Shown here: in pieces, positions 31,014 through 42,605 of the stretch
Layout of the letters: each line of letters begins with the position of its first letter
How positions within the stretch are numbered: position 1 is the stretch's first letter
Source: Pseudoips prasinana
Taxonomy: Eukaryota; Arthropoda; Insecta; Lepidoptera; Nolidae
DNA: 64,000 nt
Direction: 5' to 3'
Assembly: GCA_951640165.1 (NCBI GenBank)
Contig: OX621251.1
Coordinates: 26,560,893-26,624,892, forward strand
Made by a program: the position numbers and the translations under genes
The notes under the pieces: generated by a model
What the model saw: only the letters and a program-made list of their open reading frames with translations
What the model was told of the DNA's origin: nothing
Databases searched by the model: none

Positions 31014-31199
31014 TAAGCATGTATATAAAATATATAGGAATGTTTATCAGTTGTCTGGTCGCCACAGTCACTAGTTTGCGATCAGATAGAAGCGTGTTAG
31101 TGGTCCCAAGATACTTATTATTTAAAATTTAATCATCTACTGAGAGTTTTCAAGTACTGTGACCACAATAAAAATAATAAAATCCTGGGACATTATTCA

Positions 31200-31400
31200 T
31201 ACAGGGCCATCTGATCCCAAACTTAGCAGAGTTTGTCCTATAGAAACCATATATAAATACAAACTTATATACATATAAAGAATTTGTCTCAGGACAAACA
31301 GTTATATTCATACACACAAATATCTGTCCTGGGTGGGAATCAAACCCACGACCTGCGGCGTGAAAGGTCAGGAAATCTACCAAACACGTCAACCAGCCCG
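31200..31400 (-). repeat. tRNA-derived SINE, family A
   Basis: GCCATCTGATCCCAAACTTA (tail side) and TGTCCTGGGTGGGAATCAAA, CCCACGACCTGC (head side) match the other family A copies. Confidence 0.7.
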
Positions 31401-31610
31401 ATTTGCAATGGCGTTTCAAACAATGCAACTTGGCCCAAACGTTGGCAATATAAAAAAAACTTGAGAGGTGTCAAGGGAAACCCGGATGGAACGTAGTTAT
31501 TTCTTATTATTATGTACAAAAAACCTGTATACACTCAACAAAAATAATCGTCGCGACACCACACTGTTCAATGCGAAATAGAAATGAAAATATCTGGCTT
31601 GCTTTCTATA

Positions 31611-31637
<27 letters not shown>
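31611..31637. repeat. (AG)n microsatellite
   Basis: Uninterrupted AG dinucleotides, about 13 units. Confidence 0.95.
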
Positions 31638-31641
<4 letters not shown>

Positions 31642-32039
31642 GACAGAGAAACATGCGCACGCCGCACAGCTGCAAAAAGTGTCGTGACAACTTTTCGTAA
31701 GATTTTTTTCCGTTTCACAACGCGCGATAAGGAACTTCGTTCCAATAAAGATTAGTCGCAAATATAACATTTTATAGTGTTGTAACTTGTAAGTTAAAAA
31801 GTATATATACAATTGTTATCGAGACACTTATAGCTTTATGAAATAAAATAATGAAATTTATTCAGCACTTGGGTATTAACATACACTTGTACTTGTCAAG
31901 TTCACAATACAGTACATAAACATAGTCGAATACAGTATAAAAATTACCAAAATATAAACAGTCTAAAAAAAATTAATCTCGTATTTTGAATTTTAGTTGT
32001 ACAATATTAAAATTAAAGAATTGAAGGCAATGAGCATTT
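31638..32039. other. AT-rich intron sequence
   Basis: No supported feature. Confidence 0.4.
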
Positions 32040-32345
32040 GGCTAGCGCAGAAGGCTCTTAACCAGTAGCTTAAATTAAACGATTAATACCCGAGGCCACC
32101 CTTTTAGGGTTCGGGCCACAGCTCAGGGGGCCGCTGAAGCAAAAGGACAGAATTCTAAGAGAGGGTGTGATCAGTTGCACGGGATCACCAATGACGTGTT
32201 AAGGGGCCAAAGCGATCCTCGCCGCTGAGGAGCCTACCCTAGCTAACCTGCGGCTTTCTCTAGCTACCTAGGTGGACGACCCGGAGAAGAAAGCCACAAA
32301 GAAACTCCAGGCTTGCTTTTTTCGTCTTCTTTAGCTTTTTGTATT
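32040..32345. other. Unclassified GC-rich block
   Basis: A 300-bp island (CCCGAGGCCACCCTTTTAGG; GCTCAGGGGGCCGCTGAAGC; GTGGACGACCCGGAGAAGAA) inside AT-rich intron, ending near a T-run. No long ORF, no partner elsewhere in the window. It may be the end of a LINE seen only once here. Confidence 0.35.
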
Positions 32346-33078
32346 CGTTCTTTTTTTTTTTAAATCATGTGTTGTCTTACATTGAGATGGGCGTTATGTA
32401 GGCTAATGCACGCACAGAACCGTTGTCATCTAATGAATAAAAAAAAAATGTGAGATAATAAACAATAACATTAAATTTCACTTTTGTTGTCTTTATCGGT
32501 TTTTAAAAAAGAGATTTGTTGTATTGTTGAGATTAAGATGCCAATTTTATTGTATCACACCAATCTCGCCCGTGTCAAATAACATGAATAGGTAATAACC
32601 GTTAATAGGACCTAACCGTTAGGATACACTACAGGACTGATATTAACCAAATATAGCTAATAACCACCGTAAGGAACTGGTTTTCAAATGAGTCAAACCG
32701 CATCGAATTCGGTAAATCCGTTTGAGAGCTACGATGACACATATAGATATCGACGTCAAACTTATAACACCCCTCTTTTTGCGTCGAGGGTTAAAATAGA
32801 AAAGTATCAAAACACGTTAAAACTGCGTGAAGTTAAAAATCCCATTAATTGCGATAATTTTTCGTAATCATTAAATTTATATAAATTGTCTAAAATAACA
32901 ATTTGAAATGAGTTAAAATTTTTGGAAGTTCTTTTATTGCAGTTTTAAGATTTTACTTTAGTATCATTTTGCTGCCGAGTCAAAGTTATTCGCATGTTTG
33001 GTATCAATTATATGTTTATAAATATAGGCAAAATTAAATAATTTTATATACATTTTTATTATTATCCTAGTAAACAAG
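32346..33078. other. AT-rich intron sequence
   Basis: No supported feature. Confidence 0.4.
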
Positions 33079-33418
33079 ATGCTCCCACCGATTGGCGAGG
33101 TTAAGAAATAAATATTTAAAAAAGGATTCCTACTGAGTTTTCTGGCAGTGTTTTTCAGTAGCTGCCACGTCATGCACTGCACGGTAGGGTAAAAAAAATT
33201 GACGATTCCACGCAAATGTAATATTTTAACGGAATAAATGACTTCTGAGTTTGAGTTCAATTGAGTACGCAACTAGGCTCGCGGTCGTAGGCACGTTAAG
33301 CTGTGGGTCCCGGTTGTAGTCATTAGACAACAGTCGTTAAACCAGGTCAGAGGCCTACTGGGCGGCTTGAGTAACTCTGACACTAGGGTAAACACTGTCC
33401 ATACGATAAGTAAGTAAG
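33079..33418 (+). repeat. 5S-rRNA-like SINE split by a CR1 insertion
   Basis: ATGCTCCCACCGATTGGCGA and GGTTAAG (33079-33105) resume at 33270 with CAACTAGGCTCGCGGTC, exactly as in the undivided copies. The body and a TAAGTAAGTAAGTA tail follow to 33418. The intervening bases are a CR1 3' end. Confidence 0.72.
33106..33269 (+). mobile_element. CR1 3' end, truncated insertion
   Basis: GGATTCCTACTGAGTTTTCT, GCCACGTCATGCACTGCACG and GGTAGGGTAAAAAAAATTGA are the 3' UTR of the CR1 at 7483-12640, here in plus orientation and ending TTCTGAGTTTGAGTTC, a decayed version of its terminal repeat. Confidence 0.82.
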
Positions 33419-33465
33419 TAACAGGATAATGTTTGATGACGATTGGCTAAATACTTGCGGAAAAC

Positions 33466-33690
33466 ACCAATTTAGCTTTTCTCAACGCCTTACTTAAGCA
33501 CCTAGGTCTGCGGCCTGTCCATAAATGGCTAAACTAAATAATTATATAATTATAATATATATACTGCATAAATATAAATAATTATACATAACAAGGAGAG
33601 GTACGCTCCTTGCTATGTTAAGCTGTCGGTCCCGCCTGAAGTCATCAGAGGCCTACTGGACGGCTTGAACAACTCTGTTACTAGGGTTCA
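33466..33690 (+). repeat. Degenerate 5S-rRNA-like SINE with internal insertion
   Basis: TTAAGCACCTAGGTCTGCGG and CCTGTCCATAAATGGC (5S-like head), then an AT-rich insert with a short palindrome (AGGAGAGGTACGCTCCT), then TTAAGCTGTCGGTCCCGCCT and GGCCTACTGGACGGCTTGAA (body). Confidence 0.55.
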
Positions 33691-34309
33691 TCATTCTCGT
33701 TACGAAAATGTAAATAATATAATTACGATACTTATGTGTGTACCCTAAATAGCGAGTAGGCAGAGCTTAGTTTGCAATGTAACCTATATATATACGAGTA
33801 TATATTCAGGCATTTATTACAAAAATGATCAACAGTTGAGTGTCGTAATAAAATTATGCCAAACGATGAGAGTTAAGTGAAACAATTAAGTACCACTTAA
33901 GTGCAATTAGGAAGCGAAGTGGAGAAATAATTTACGTACGTATTAATTATACGTAAATTAATATTCAGACTTGAATTTGACCTACTTACAACTTTAGTTT
34001 TAATACCTACCATTCATTAAAATGTACTTTTAGCTGCTTTAGCTTTGGAGATGTAGGTACTTCCACTATCAATTGTAACTTCTTTTTATTAAGAAACAAA
34101 CAGTCTTGCAATTTTTCTTAAATGTTTTAAGACCTACAGTTTCCTTTCTTAAATAAAATACAAAACAAACTTTACATATGTAAATACAAACAAACTTACA
34201 TCCTAATTGATATTAGTAGCAAACAATTTATCTACCTACAAAAAAAAAGTATTATAAATAGGTTAGCTCTTTTATCAATAACGTAGGCAATAAATGCGAC
34301 CCCTGTTTA
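33691..34309. other. AT-rich intron sequence
   Basis: No supported feature. Confidence 0.4.
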
Positions 34310-34385
34310 AGACTTTAGTTATTCGGTCAGGTCCTTACGCCGGAAAGGTCCCGGATTCGATTCCCACTCCCGAACAATAATTGTG
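34310..34385 (+). repeat. tRNA-like SINE head
   Basis: CCCGGATTCGATTCCCACTC is a B-box-like sequence preceded by TCAGGTCCTTACGCCGGAAA. The downstream body is short and unclassified. Confidence 0.45.
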
Positions 34386-34684
34386 TAATAAAAAAAGAAA
34401 TTGGTTTAAGATCGATTGGTAGATCGTGAAAGCCACCGGTCCCAGATAGCAGATCATCTATAACAATAGTTCCAGGTAGTGGACAAGTATAATAGAATCT
34501 ATCACCTGGTTTAACTATCTACGTTACTGGTTCTATGTTATCAGAAGGCAGTCGCTTAATTCATTCTGGTATATAGCTGACTAGAATGGCAGCCAAACCC
34601 AATAGAAATAGGAAGAGGCCAAATGAGAACGAAGGGTAATAAAGAACCATAATAAAATTTGAATACTACTTACTCTAATTGGAC

Positions 34685-34860
34685 CAAATCCCGTGTTCAT
34701 GCCCGCTTGAGTATGTTTCGCCGGACCGTCTCAACTGGGTCGTGTTGAAACCGGTAGTAGATGAACCCACTGAGTTTGTTTCGCTGGGTCTTCTCTTGGG
34801 GCGCATTGGATCCGGTGGAAGCATTAAAGCGCGACCGTCGTTATTAACACAAGGTCCGTC
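34685..34860. repeat. Repeat carrying the empty site of the fold-back at 42834
   Basis: GAGTATGTTTCGCCGGACCG and GAAACCGGTAGTAGATGAAC are found, in reverse and separated by the fold-back element, around 42785-43110. Here they are uninterrupted (TCAACTGGGTCGTGTTGAAA). Confidence 0.65.
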
Positions 34861-35039
34861 ATAATAATAATACCTTTAATATAGACAGAACCATTGACAA
34901 TATGTAGTAAAAATATTAGACTTAAACTAGATAATTAAACATAACCTCTTGACAATAACTTGATACGAGCTAGCTAAATATCATTTCTGTAATAAAATAA
35001 ATTTTATAAATGTTTTTATACAAGATGTACCTAAATATC

Positions 35040-35140
35040 TATGTTACTAGAAATAATATCTAATGTATACAACTATATTACTACAAACATGTTCAGACTA
35101 TTTACAAGCGCTTTTTTAAAGTCTACGTGAATAAAAACCT
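35040..35140 (+). repeat. Repeat shared with 37439-37525 and 61545-61640
   Basis: ACAACTATATTACTACAAAC, ATGTTC, then CAAGCGCTTTTTTAAAGTCT and ACGTGAATAAAAACCT. Nearly the same at 61545; reversed at 37439. Not classified. Confidence 0.65.
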
Positions 35141-35159
35141 AAAATACCTAAATAACCTT

Positions 35160-36160
35160 AAAAATAAAATAAAATAATTTTTTTTATTTTATTTTATTTT
35201 ATTATTTATTTTAAACTTTAATTTTTTTAAATTTATTTATTTATGTACACACAAAAAAACATACAAAATTTAACATAATGGAAACGAAGAGTACATAGGA
35301 TCTGCTTATTTCGTAAGAAATTTCTTCCAGCAGACCCGCGACAGGAAATAAAATAATTAAAGATAGTCAATACTGTGTGTAGGTCAACAATATACTTACA
35401 TACTAATAATTTACATAAATACTTAAATACGAATATATACCTCTATTATACTCAGAGTTAATTTAAAATACACTAAATACTAATACTAATGTACATTCTA
35501 ACTGGATGAAATAGATAGATAGTGTTTTTTGATTTGTGCTTTGAAAGAATAAATAGAATTGCAGTTCCGAATATTTGGCGGAAGAGAGTTCCACAGCCTA
35601 ACCGCATGAACAGTAAAGGAGTAGGAATAGAAATCGGTTTTATGGAGGGGAAATTTTAGAAGGGATTTCATGTGCGATCTGCAAAGAGCACCAGGTGCAG
35701 ATTTAAAGGAGAAGCGCTCTCGTAGATAGGAAGGGGATTGAGGATTATGGAGGATATTAAAAAGGAGACACAATATGCGAGTGTTCCTACGAAAACGAAT
35801 TGGGAGCCACTTGAGATCTTTACGAAGTTTAGAGACATGGTCGAACTTTTTCAGGCCGTATATAAACCGAATGCATAGATTTTGTAAACGCTCAATATTA
35901 TTTAGAAGCTCCTCTGTAGCGTCTAGATAGCAACTGTCAGCATAATCCAAGATGGGCATTATCAGAGTCTGGGCAAGAGAGATTTTCGTTTTCAAAGGTA
36001 AAAAGTTTTGAAGGCATTTCAACGAGTGGAACGTGAAGTGGACTTTTTTGCTGACTTCAGCAATTTGTGCTTTCCAAGAGAGGTTGCAATCGAAAGTAAG
36101 TCCAAGATTTTTTGCTGTATCGGAATAAATAATTGGCACACCATATTTTATACCATAAAG
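35160..36160 (-). mobile_element. 5'-truncated LINE (CR1/Jockey-like), AT-rich 3' tail
   Basis: Minus-strand 3' end of a LINE with a long AT-rich 3' UTR and (TTTTA)n-like tail near 35170-35215. The coding part is 35498-36139. Related to the copy at 41190-42045. Confidence 0.68.
35498..36139 (-). pseudogene. LINE reverse transcriptase C-terminal part
   Basis: 213 codons open: NLGLTFDCNLSWKAQI (post-catalytic FLG.. region), LIMPILDYADSCYLD, ERLQNLCIRFIYGL, LKWLPIRFRRN and VRLWNSLPPNIR. These blocks form the thumb and C-terminal extension of CR1/Jockey-type RTs. The catalytic FADD block and endonuclease are missing, so this is a 5'-truncated copy. The frame is open, suggesting a fairly recent insertion. 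Confidence 0.78.
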
Positions 36161-36250
36161 AAGGACTATAAGGAAAGGAAAGGAAGGACTATAATAATTT
36201 ATTACTTTTAAAAAGTAATCAATAGTTATTTATTATATTTGTGATGCTTA

Positions 36251-36420
36251 CAGCCAGTTGCTCTCACCGGTTCGTCGAGCTTAAACACCTAGGCTAGCGG
36301 TCAGTCTATAGATGGGGTGAACGGTAAAGTGGTTTAATTTCTCAGCGTCTCCGTGCTGCGGAGGGCACGTTAAGCTGACGGTTCCGGTTGTAGTCGTTAG
36401 ACAACAGTCGATAGGCCAGG
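36251..36420 (+). repeat. 5S-rRNA-like SINE
   Basis: GTTGCTCTCACCGGTTCGTC, GCTTAAACACCTAGGCTAGC, GGTCAGTCTATAGATGGGGT (5S-like), then TTAAGCTGACGGTTCCGG (body). Truncated after GATAGGCCAGG. Confidence 0.62.
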
Positions 36421-36596
36421 CTTAGTAAATGAGAAAAAAAAACACACACACAAGTGGCTACCATGTTTCATTATGATACTAAGTTCGATAACCGATTTAG
36501 ACAAAATTTATATTATAATTTATTACGAAAGTATCCGCCATCATATAATGTGTTATGAAAAACGGTTCACAAACAACAAAAAAATCGAGTATCGTA

Positions 36597-36704
36597 CAGA
36601 CGCCAGTACATCAAGCTACCCGACGCACCAACCACTTTTGTGATAATGTTGACAATCTATAAAAGGAATTTGACAGATTGGGGTAGCTGGATGTGATGGC
36701 GTCT
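36597..36704. mobile_element. Mariner-type MITE, copy 2
   Basis: CAGACGCCAGTACATCAAGC at the left and GATTGGGGTAGCTGGATGTG at the right; TA flanks. Shorter and more diverged than copies 1 and 3. Confidence 0.62.
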
Positions 36705-36825
36705 ATACAAAAATTTATATAAAACAATACTTTTGAAGACGGTTAAGAAATTAATTAAATTCCATTCGTATGAAAATCTACCGCGTTTCATAAATAAAGT
36801 GGAGGCTGAAAAATGCTATGAAAAA

Positions 36826-37009
36826 CTAGCTGTACACTGCGGTTTTACCTGCATTAACTTCATAAATTATAGCCTATGTGTATCCAGGGTGTCAGCTAAC
36901 TCCAATTTTATTAAAATCGCTCCAGCCGTTTAGACGTGAAGAAGTAACAAACATAAACACTCACACAGTCACACACTCACAAACTTTCGCCTTTATAATA
37001 TTAGTGTGA
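36826..37009 (-). mobile_element. Helitron-like element (Lep1-type)
   Basis: Minus strand starts TCACACTAATATTATAAAGG and ends with a decayed hairpin (CAGGTAAAACCGCAG) plus CTAG before T. Confidence 0.68.
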
Positions 37010-38144
37010 TTACTTTCCCAACACCTTAACTAACGAATAAGTAAATACTGTAATGTAATTTGTATTCAGTATTTGATTAGTATGTTTCAACAATAGTTAG
37101 TATACATAAGCACAGCATTCATTTTCAATTGTAAACAAAAGAGATTAACAATAGCGACTGATGTAGCCACTAACATAATAATTACGTAAGAAACTTATAG
37201 ATCGGCTAAATAAAGCTAGCACTTAAGTTTAAATACATAATGAAATCCTTTGATATGAGAAACTGCAAAAACATAGTATCTAAAAAGATTTTGTTAAAAC
37301 ATTTTTGCAACATTAAATATATTCTTAATTTAACGAATTCTTTTAGAAACTACACTGATGCCAGTAATAGTACCTATTTATTTAATTTTTAACTCTGCTT
37401 GTATATTTTTTGTACTCTATTAAAAAATATAAAATACAAAAGGTTTTTATTCACGTGGACTTTAAAAAAGCGGTTGTAAATTGTCAGAACATGTATGTAG
37501 TAATATAATTAAGTAGGTATACATAATTATTTCTATTCACATACATATTTAGGTACATGGATTGTATGAAAACATTTATAAAATTTATTTTATAATAGCA
37601 GTGATATTTAGCTAGCTTGATTAATGATATTATTGAGATTGTCCAAAAACATAAGCTATCGATCCATTATTAAACTTCGTTCGTATAGAGTACGTAACCT
37701 GTTCAAATATTATTTTAATTATTTTGGCTAGTTAATTTTAATTTTAGTTTAAGTATTTCTACTGATTATTACCAGTCTAGAATAAAAGCTAAAAATCTTT
37801 ACTATTTTTCCTCTGAGTGATGCGCATACTCCATATAAGCCTCGTTCAAATAAACACATAACTTAATACAGTCATACGTTTCAATCATTCTACCATGTTA
37901 CATACGGTTTAATATGGGTCAAACATATTTCAATAAAATTATTAATTCAGTATGGAAGGGCAGCCTTATTCCACTAAAAGAGCTTTTAAATGAGCATCAT
38001 ATTTAAAAAAATTACAATCCCATTGGACAGATTAAATCGCCATTGGGCAATTTATTCAATAAAGAGGCTTGGTTCACAAAGACCCAATTAGATGTTATCA
38101 TTTGATAAGCCCAGATACAGTACTTTCTTCCCATGTTTATTTAA
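37010..38144. other. AT-rich intron with a repeat at 37439-37525
   Basis: Mostly featureless. At 37439-37525 GGTTTTTATTCACGTGGACT and AAAAAAGCGGTTGTAAATTG are the reverse of the repeat at 35040 and 61545. Confidence 0.5.
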
Positions 38145-38520
38145 CGTTTCTGGACGGATTCTCAATTTGTAAAAGGAGCTGAACCAGGATACAAGTTATA
38201 ACTTAAAATTTCACTGTTAGAGAGATACTCAATGTCATGTTATAAAGGAGTTTTTATACAAATAAGACCAGATACAGTACTTTGTACATGATTATTTGTA
38301 CATATTAAGTATTTCTCGATCAGTGGAATATTACGTTATAGCTTGTATCCTGATTCACCTCTTCAAATTGAGAAACCGTCCAGAAAGGTTAGACAAACCT
38401 AACCTTTCTGGACGGTTTCTCAATTTGAAGAGGTGAATCAGGATACAAGCTATAACGTAATATTCCACTGATCGAAGAATGCTTAATATCATGTTATGAA
38501 TGAGTTTTTATGCAAATGAG
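38145..38520. repeat. Three-copy repeat containing a 76-bp perfect palindrome
   Basis: Arms 38317-38392 and 38399-38474 (...CCAGAAAGGTTAG / CTAACCTTTCTGG...) pair around ACAAAC with no mismatch seen. A third, diverged copy in the same direction as the right arm lies at 38145-38270 (TTTCTGGACGGATTCTCAAT). Confidence 0.8.
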
Positions 38521-38601
38521 AGTGAGAAGCAGAGACAAAGAGCAATATGAATACAACATTTTTACCCTATTCAAGGTTTGTTTGATTTGGTCCATCCGGC
38601 T

Positions 38602-38810
38602 ACTCACAGTAGTTATCCTAATATCAGGGATGTTCAAGCCGCTCAGTAGGCCTCTGACTTGGTCTAACGGTCTAACTACAACAACCGGGACGAATGGCAT
38701 AACGTCCTCTAAATAACACCACATTTAACCATCTATACCTATCTATGGACTGACCGCGAGCCTAGTTACTTATCCTCGCCAATCACTTACGGACCGCTGA
38801 GAGCATCGGG
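38602..38810 (-). repeat. 5S-rRNA-like SINE
   Basis: Plus strand: GATGTTCAAGCCGCTCAGTA (body reversed), ACTGACCGCGAGCCTAGTTA and CGCCAATCACTTACGGACCG (5S-like head reversed). Confidence 0.62.
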
Positions 38811-39020
38811 TTAAGAACAATTGCATTAAAGAATTCATAGTGGTGGTGGTTGGTTTTAAATTATTATAACAAGCATGAACCCAAAACACTAGTTACCCGT
38901 ATCTTGTTACGGACAGTCCTTAAAAATCCCATGGAGAAGAACATGAATATCGAACAGGGAGAACACAATTACGAATCACGATAGACGCAAACGACTTATA
39001 AAGACAAGTGATATAACCGT

Positions 39021-39281
39021 CATCATCATCATCATATCAGCCGAAAGACGTCCACTGCTGGACAAAGGCCTCCCCAAAGATGTCCACAATTGCCGGTCTT
39101 GCGCTATTCGCATCCAGCAGTTTCCAGCGACCTGCACAAGATCATCGGTCCATCTTGTAGGGGGCCTGCCCACGCTGCGTCTTCCGGTTCGTGGTCACCA
39201 CTCGAGAACCTTTCTGCCCCAACGGCCGTCGGATCTACGAGCTATGTGCCCTGCCCACTGCCACTTCAGTTTTGCAATTCT
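39021..39281 (-). mobile_element. 5'-truncated RTE copy with 9-bp target duplication
   Basis: TATAACCGT occurs at 39012-39020 and 39282-39290. Between them is the RTE 3' end in reverse, from CATCATCATCATC to CCACTTCAGTTTTGCAATTC. The minus frame ends GRPLSSSGRLSADMMMMM, showing the C-terminus runs into the ATG repeat. Confidence 0.82.
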
Positions 39282-39500
39282 TATAACCGTGACATGACCA
39301 AAAGGCGGGCGACCCTGCCATGACCGCCTCTCAACGTAGGTAAACCAAAACATCAGTCGGGCTCACCCACTGAGGGTTCCGATCCTTTCTTGGACTTAAA
39401 CAGCGTTATTTGGTTAGTTTTCCGCAAGAAACGGGCCCGCCCAAATTTATTTGTAAAAGGATTCTAACTTAAAAAAATGTGGACTTTACATACATTTTTT

Positions 39501-39720
39501 GCCAGGCCGACTGGTGTGGTTGGTAAATACCTGCCTTTCACGCCACAGGTCACGGGTTGGATTACCAACCAGGACAGATATTTGTGTGCATGAACATGTC
39601 TGTTTGTCCCGAGTCTGGGACTGGGATGTGTTTACAAAGTAAAGTAGTATATGTAATATATCAGTTATCTGGTTTCCATAGTACAAGCTCTGCTTAGTTT
39701 GGGATCAGATGGCCGTGTGT
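39501..39720 (+). repeat. tRNA-derived SINE, family A
   Basis: Plus orientation: GCCGACTGGTGTGGTTGGTA (A-box region), GTCACGGGTTGGATTACCAA (altered B box), ACAGATATTTGTGTGCATG, ending TAGTTTGGGATCAGATGGCC. Confidence 0.7.
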
Positions 39721-41189
39721 GGATAATGTATGTAATAATTTTATTTTTATTGTGTGCGTGTTGAACTCAGACAATTGGGTTTCGTGAATGAAATTATGAA
39801 TATTTGTAGGTATGGCAAAAATCAGTTAAGTTTGTAACCTTTAAAAAAATATCTAACACAGATAATACGAACCAAGCATCTTTTCTTATTAATAATAAAA
39901 AGTTTACTACCTCTAAAAATATTAATATGATTATTAACATTATAATGACATTATGTAATTATTATTATAAAAGCTGAATCAGTGATGTATGTTCATAAAA
40001 GTAAATCTCTATTATATAATTCAATATTGGCATACCTCGTTGAGGTTATAATTCAGCGCACTCCTTATGTATTATGTTTTGCCAACTGTATGCAACCTGC
40101 TCTGTGCAAATATATTTGTTTTAGACTGTAGTTGTCATTGACTGTGGTAAGTTAGAAACTTTTTTCTATTCTGTTTTGTAATATTCACATAAATTTCTAT
40201 TAACTTTAATTAGTTCTCGTATTTTCATGATAGATTACGGATATAGGGTGGAACGATATTTGTTCAATACGTTATATAGAATAGAAGATAGCATTGCATA
40301 AAAATTAACGGAAATAGAAATGAAGCTCGTTCATATGTTAACTGATTTGACTTAATCCCCATCCTAACTATTTATAACTTTTTGGTTAAATTGTACAAAA
40401 ATAGTTACTTAATTTTCCTATTTGCAATCAAATACACAAAATACACACTTGCTTCTTCTAAATTACTTTTTTTCTGTTTATTATTTTTTCTTCTTCTCCT
40501 TTTAATGGGTAGTTAAATTAAAGTTAATGTTAGTGTTGCTGACGTGTAACACAGGTGTTCGCTTGAAAACCTACATCAGGCACCAGTCTCTCATATATGT
40601 AGGTCAAATTTTAAGTTACTCTAAACGTAAGACCTATATAACCTATTGTGAGAATAAAGAAAATGATTTTATTATAATTAAAGATAAAGAAATCAAATTA
40701 AAAATCTTCTCAAAATTTCAGGCTGTTATAAGATACTGAGATATAACGCTGCCTCTGAAAGACGGAAAGACGGAGTCGCATCATAATGTTTCTTTTTACC
40801 GTTTTGGAATGTAATTCAGATATACAGACATTTTCATTTATACAGACTTATACCAAACCGAATAAAAGAAATACGATGATCAAATAAACAATGTAACTAA
40901 ATTTTCCGCCATTCTGTATCATTTGAAACAAGTACTTGATATTGTTAAGTTATTGGCGTAACAAAACTCGGGGACTATTAAATGATAAATGTTTTAATTG
41001 AAAGCAAACAAAATATTGTATACTTCGATAGATTAAAAGTTTCAATTACTTAGATATAAATGGACTGGTAGTAACGTTAATTGGTTAGGTATTCTATCTA
41101 ATGAAACAATTGAAGGTTTGCTAGAAGAGAACTCATAGTTGAGTTAAGCTCGCCTGTGTAGATGATTTAGTTATCCAATTTATTTATTT
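39721..41189. other. AT-rich intron sequence
   Basis: Long stretch without a supported gene or repeat. Confidence 0.45.
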
Positions 41190-42045
41190 ATTATTTTATT
41201 TTAAACTTTATGCACAACAATGCCGAAGGCATTCTCTGCCAGTCAACCTTGGGGTGATGCAGAGATTACATGGTAGGTGCACTAAGAGCTTAAAGAGTAA
41301 AACTGAGAGTAAAAATGTAGATACTGCATACAATTACATAAAAATACACAATACCTATATTATAATATACTAATATATATCCATATATATTATACATAAA
41401 CCTACATATAAGTAATACAAATAAATAAAATAATACTAATGTGATGATTCTACCAATAACTTTTTGGTTATATGCTCCCGAGTTTTCTTTTTGAAAGAAT
41501 AACGACTTTTAGCCATTCTGATTTCTGGTGGAAGAGCATTCCAGAGGAGAATGGATTGTATAAGAAAAGAAGAGTGGATGAAATCAGAGCGGTGTGAAGG
41601 ACAGTGTAGAATGCGGTTATGAGTAGAACGCAGATTTTTATTGTGTTTTAAATGAAGGTATTGAAATTGAAAAGTTAGATATGAAGGAGAAGAAACGGAA
41701 TCTAGTAAAGTGTATAGAGTAGTCAGAGCACGTAAATTTCTGCGCTGGCGAATTGGTAACCATTTTAATTGCGCGCGGTAAGATGACACATGATCGTATT
41801 TTCGTAGATTGAAGATGAACCGAATGCAGTTATTTAGAAGTCGGTCGAGCTTATTGAGGTGATCTGCATTCAGGTCGAAGTAGCACACATCACCATAGTC
41901 AATTTTAGGAAGGATTAAGGACTGCACGAGCATTACTTTAGTTTTAGATGGAAGGAAGTTTTTGTGACGATAGAGACTCCGCAGAATGTATGTGACAGCA
42001 GCAATCTGGTTCATCCAGCTAAGAGTCGTATCAATCTGTAACCAT
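41190..42045 (-). mobile_element. 5'-truncated LINE related to 35160-36160
   Basis: Minus-strand LINE 3' end with an AT-rich tail (TTATTTATTATTTTATTTTA near 41185-41210) and an open C-terminal RT frame at 41436-42014. Confidence 0.68.
41436..42014 (-). pseudogene. LINE reverse transcriptase C-terminal part
   Basis: 192 codons: FLPSKTKVMLVQSLILPKID, YGDVCYFDLNADHLNKLDRL, NNCIRFIFNLRKYDHVSSYR, LKWLPIRQRRNLRALT, LLWNALPPEIR. Same blocks and order as 35498-36139, clearly the same LINE clade but a different subfamily. Catalytic RT and endonuclease parts are missing. Confidence 0.78.
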
Positions 42046-42369
42046 CTCCATCCAATCTGTTATATTAATATTTATTTCTGTGTGTAATAAAGAATTAAGA
42101 GAAATGAATGTGTGCAAAACACATTTTTCTTTCTATACCAAAATCTGGAACTTTAATTGAAAATGTTAACAATAAAAAACTGTGCAATAGATTAGCACAA
42201 CATTTAATAATTTTTAAACTAAAGAATTAGCCTACTATTTCCATTTGCAATGCTTATTGTTTTATAGCAAATTGTAACCCAATCCTTTGGTTTATCTAAA
42301 TTTATTAAAACTCATGCAAATCTATTGCAGAACTTTCCTATTATTCAAATACAAAACCGTAGGCACTCT
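42046..42369. other. AT-rich spacer
   Basis: No supported feature. Confidence 0.4.
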
Positions 42370-42605
42370 CAAAGGTACCCACAGTCCTCCCCGGGTGCGT
42401 GTCCCAACCATCTGGGACCCGGCGCAAAAGAGGGGCACCGAAGCAGCATATCCGCGTTCCCGGGGCTCCCCCTATCAGGCGCCAGAAGAAGTCCACGGCA
42501 GGTTAGGTTTAGTCGGTGCGAGTCCGACATACCCACCCGCAGACACTTTTTGCGGGTGGCATGCATGAGCATTCCCCCTGCCTTATAAAAAAAAAAAAAA
42601 AAAAA
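42370..42605 (+). repeat. Unclassified retroposon with poly(A)
   Basis: Same sequence as 22145-22295 in reverse: GCATATCCGCGTTCCCGGGG, GTCGGTGCGAGTCCGACATA, CGCAGACACTTTTTGCGGGT, then a 22-base A-run. A-tail and recurrence indicate LINE-mediated retroposition. Confidence 0.65.

Noticed and set aside
31497..31745. Ser/Leu-repeat frame across the AG tract
   Set aside because: Produced by translating the (AG)n microsatellite.
32964..33272. 102-codon minus-strand frame
   Set aside because: Translation of CR1 3' UTR in antisense plus flank; the same peptide appears from the other CR1 copy at 7440-7661.
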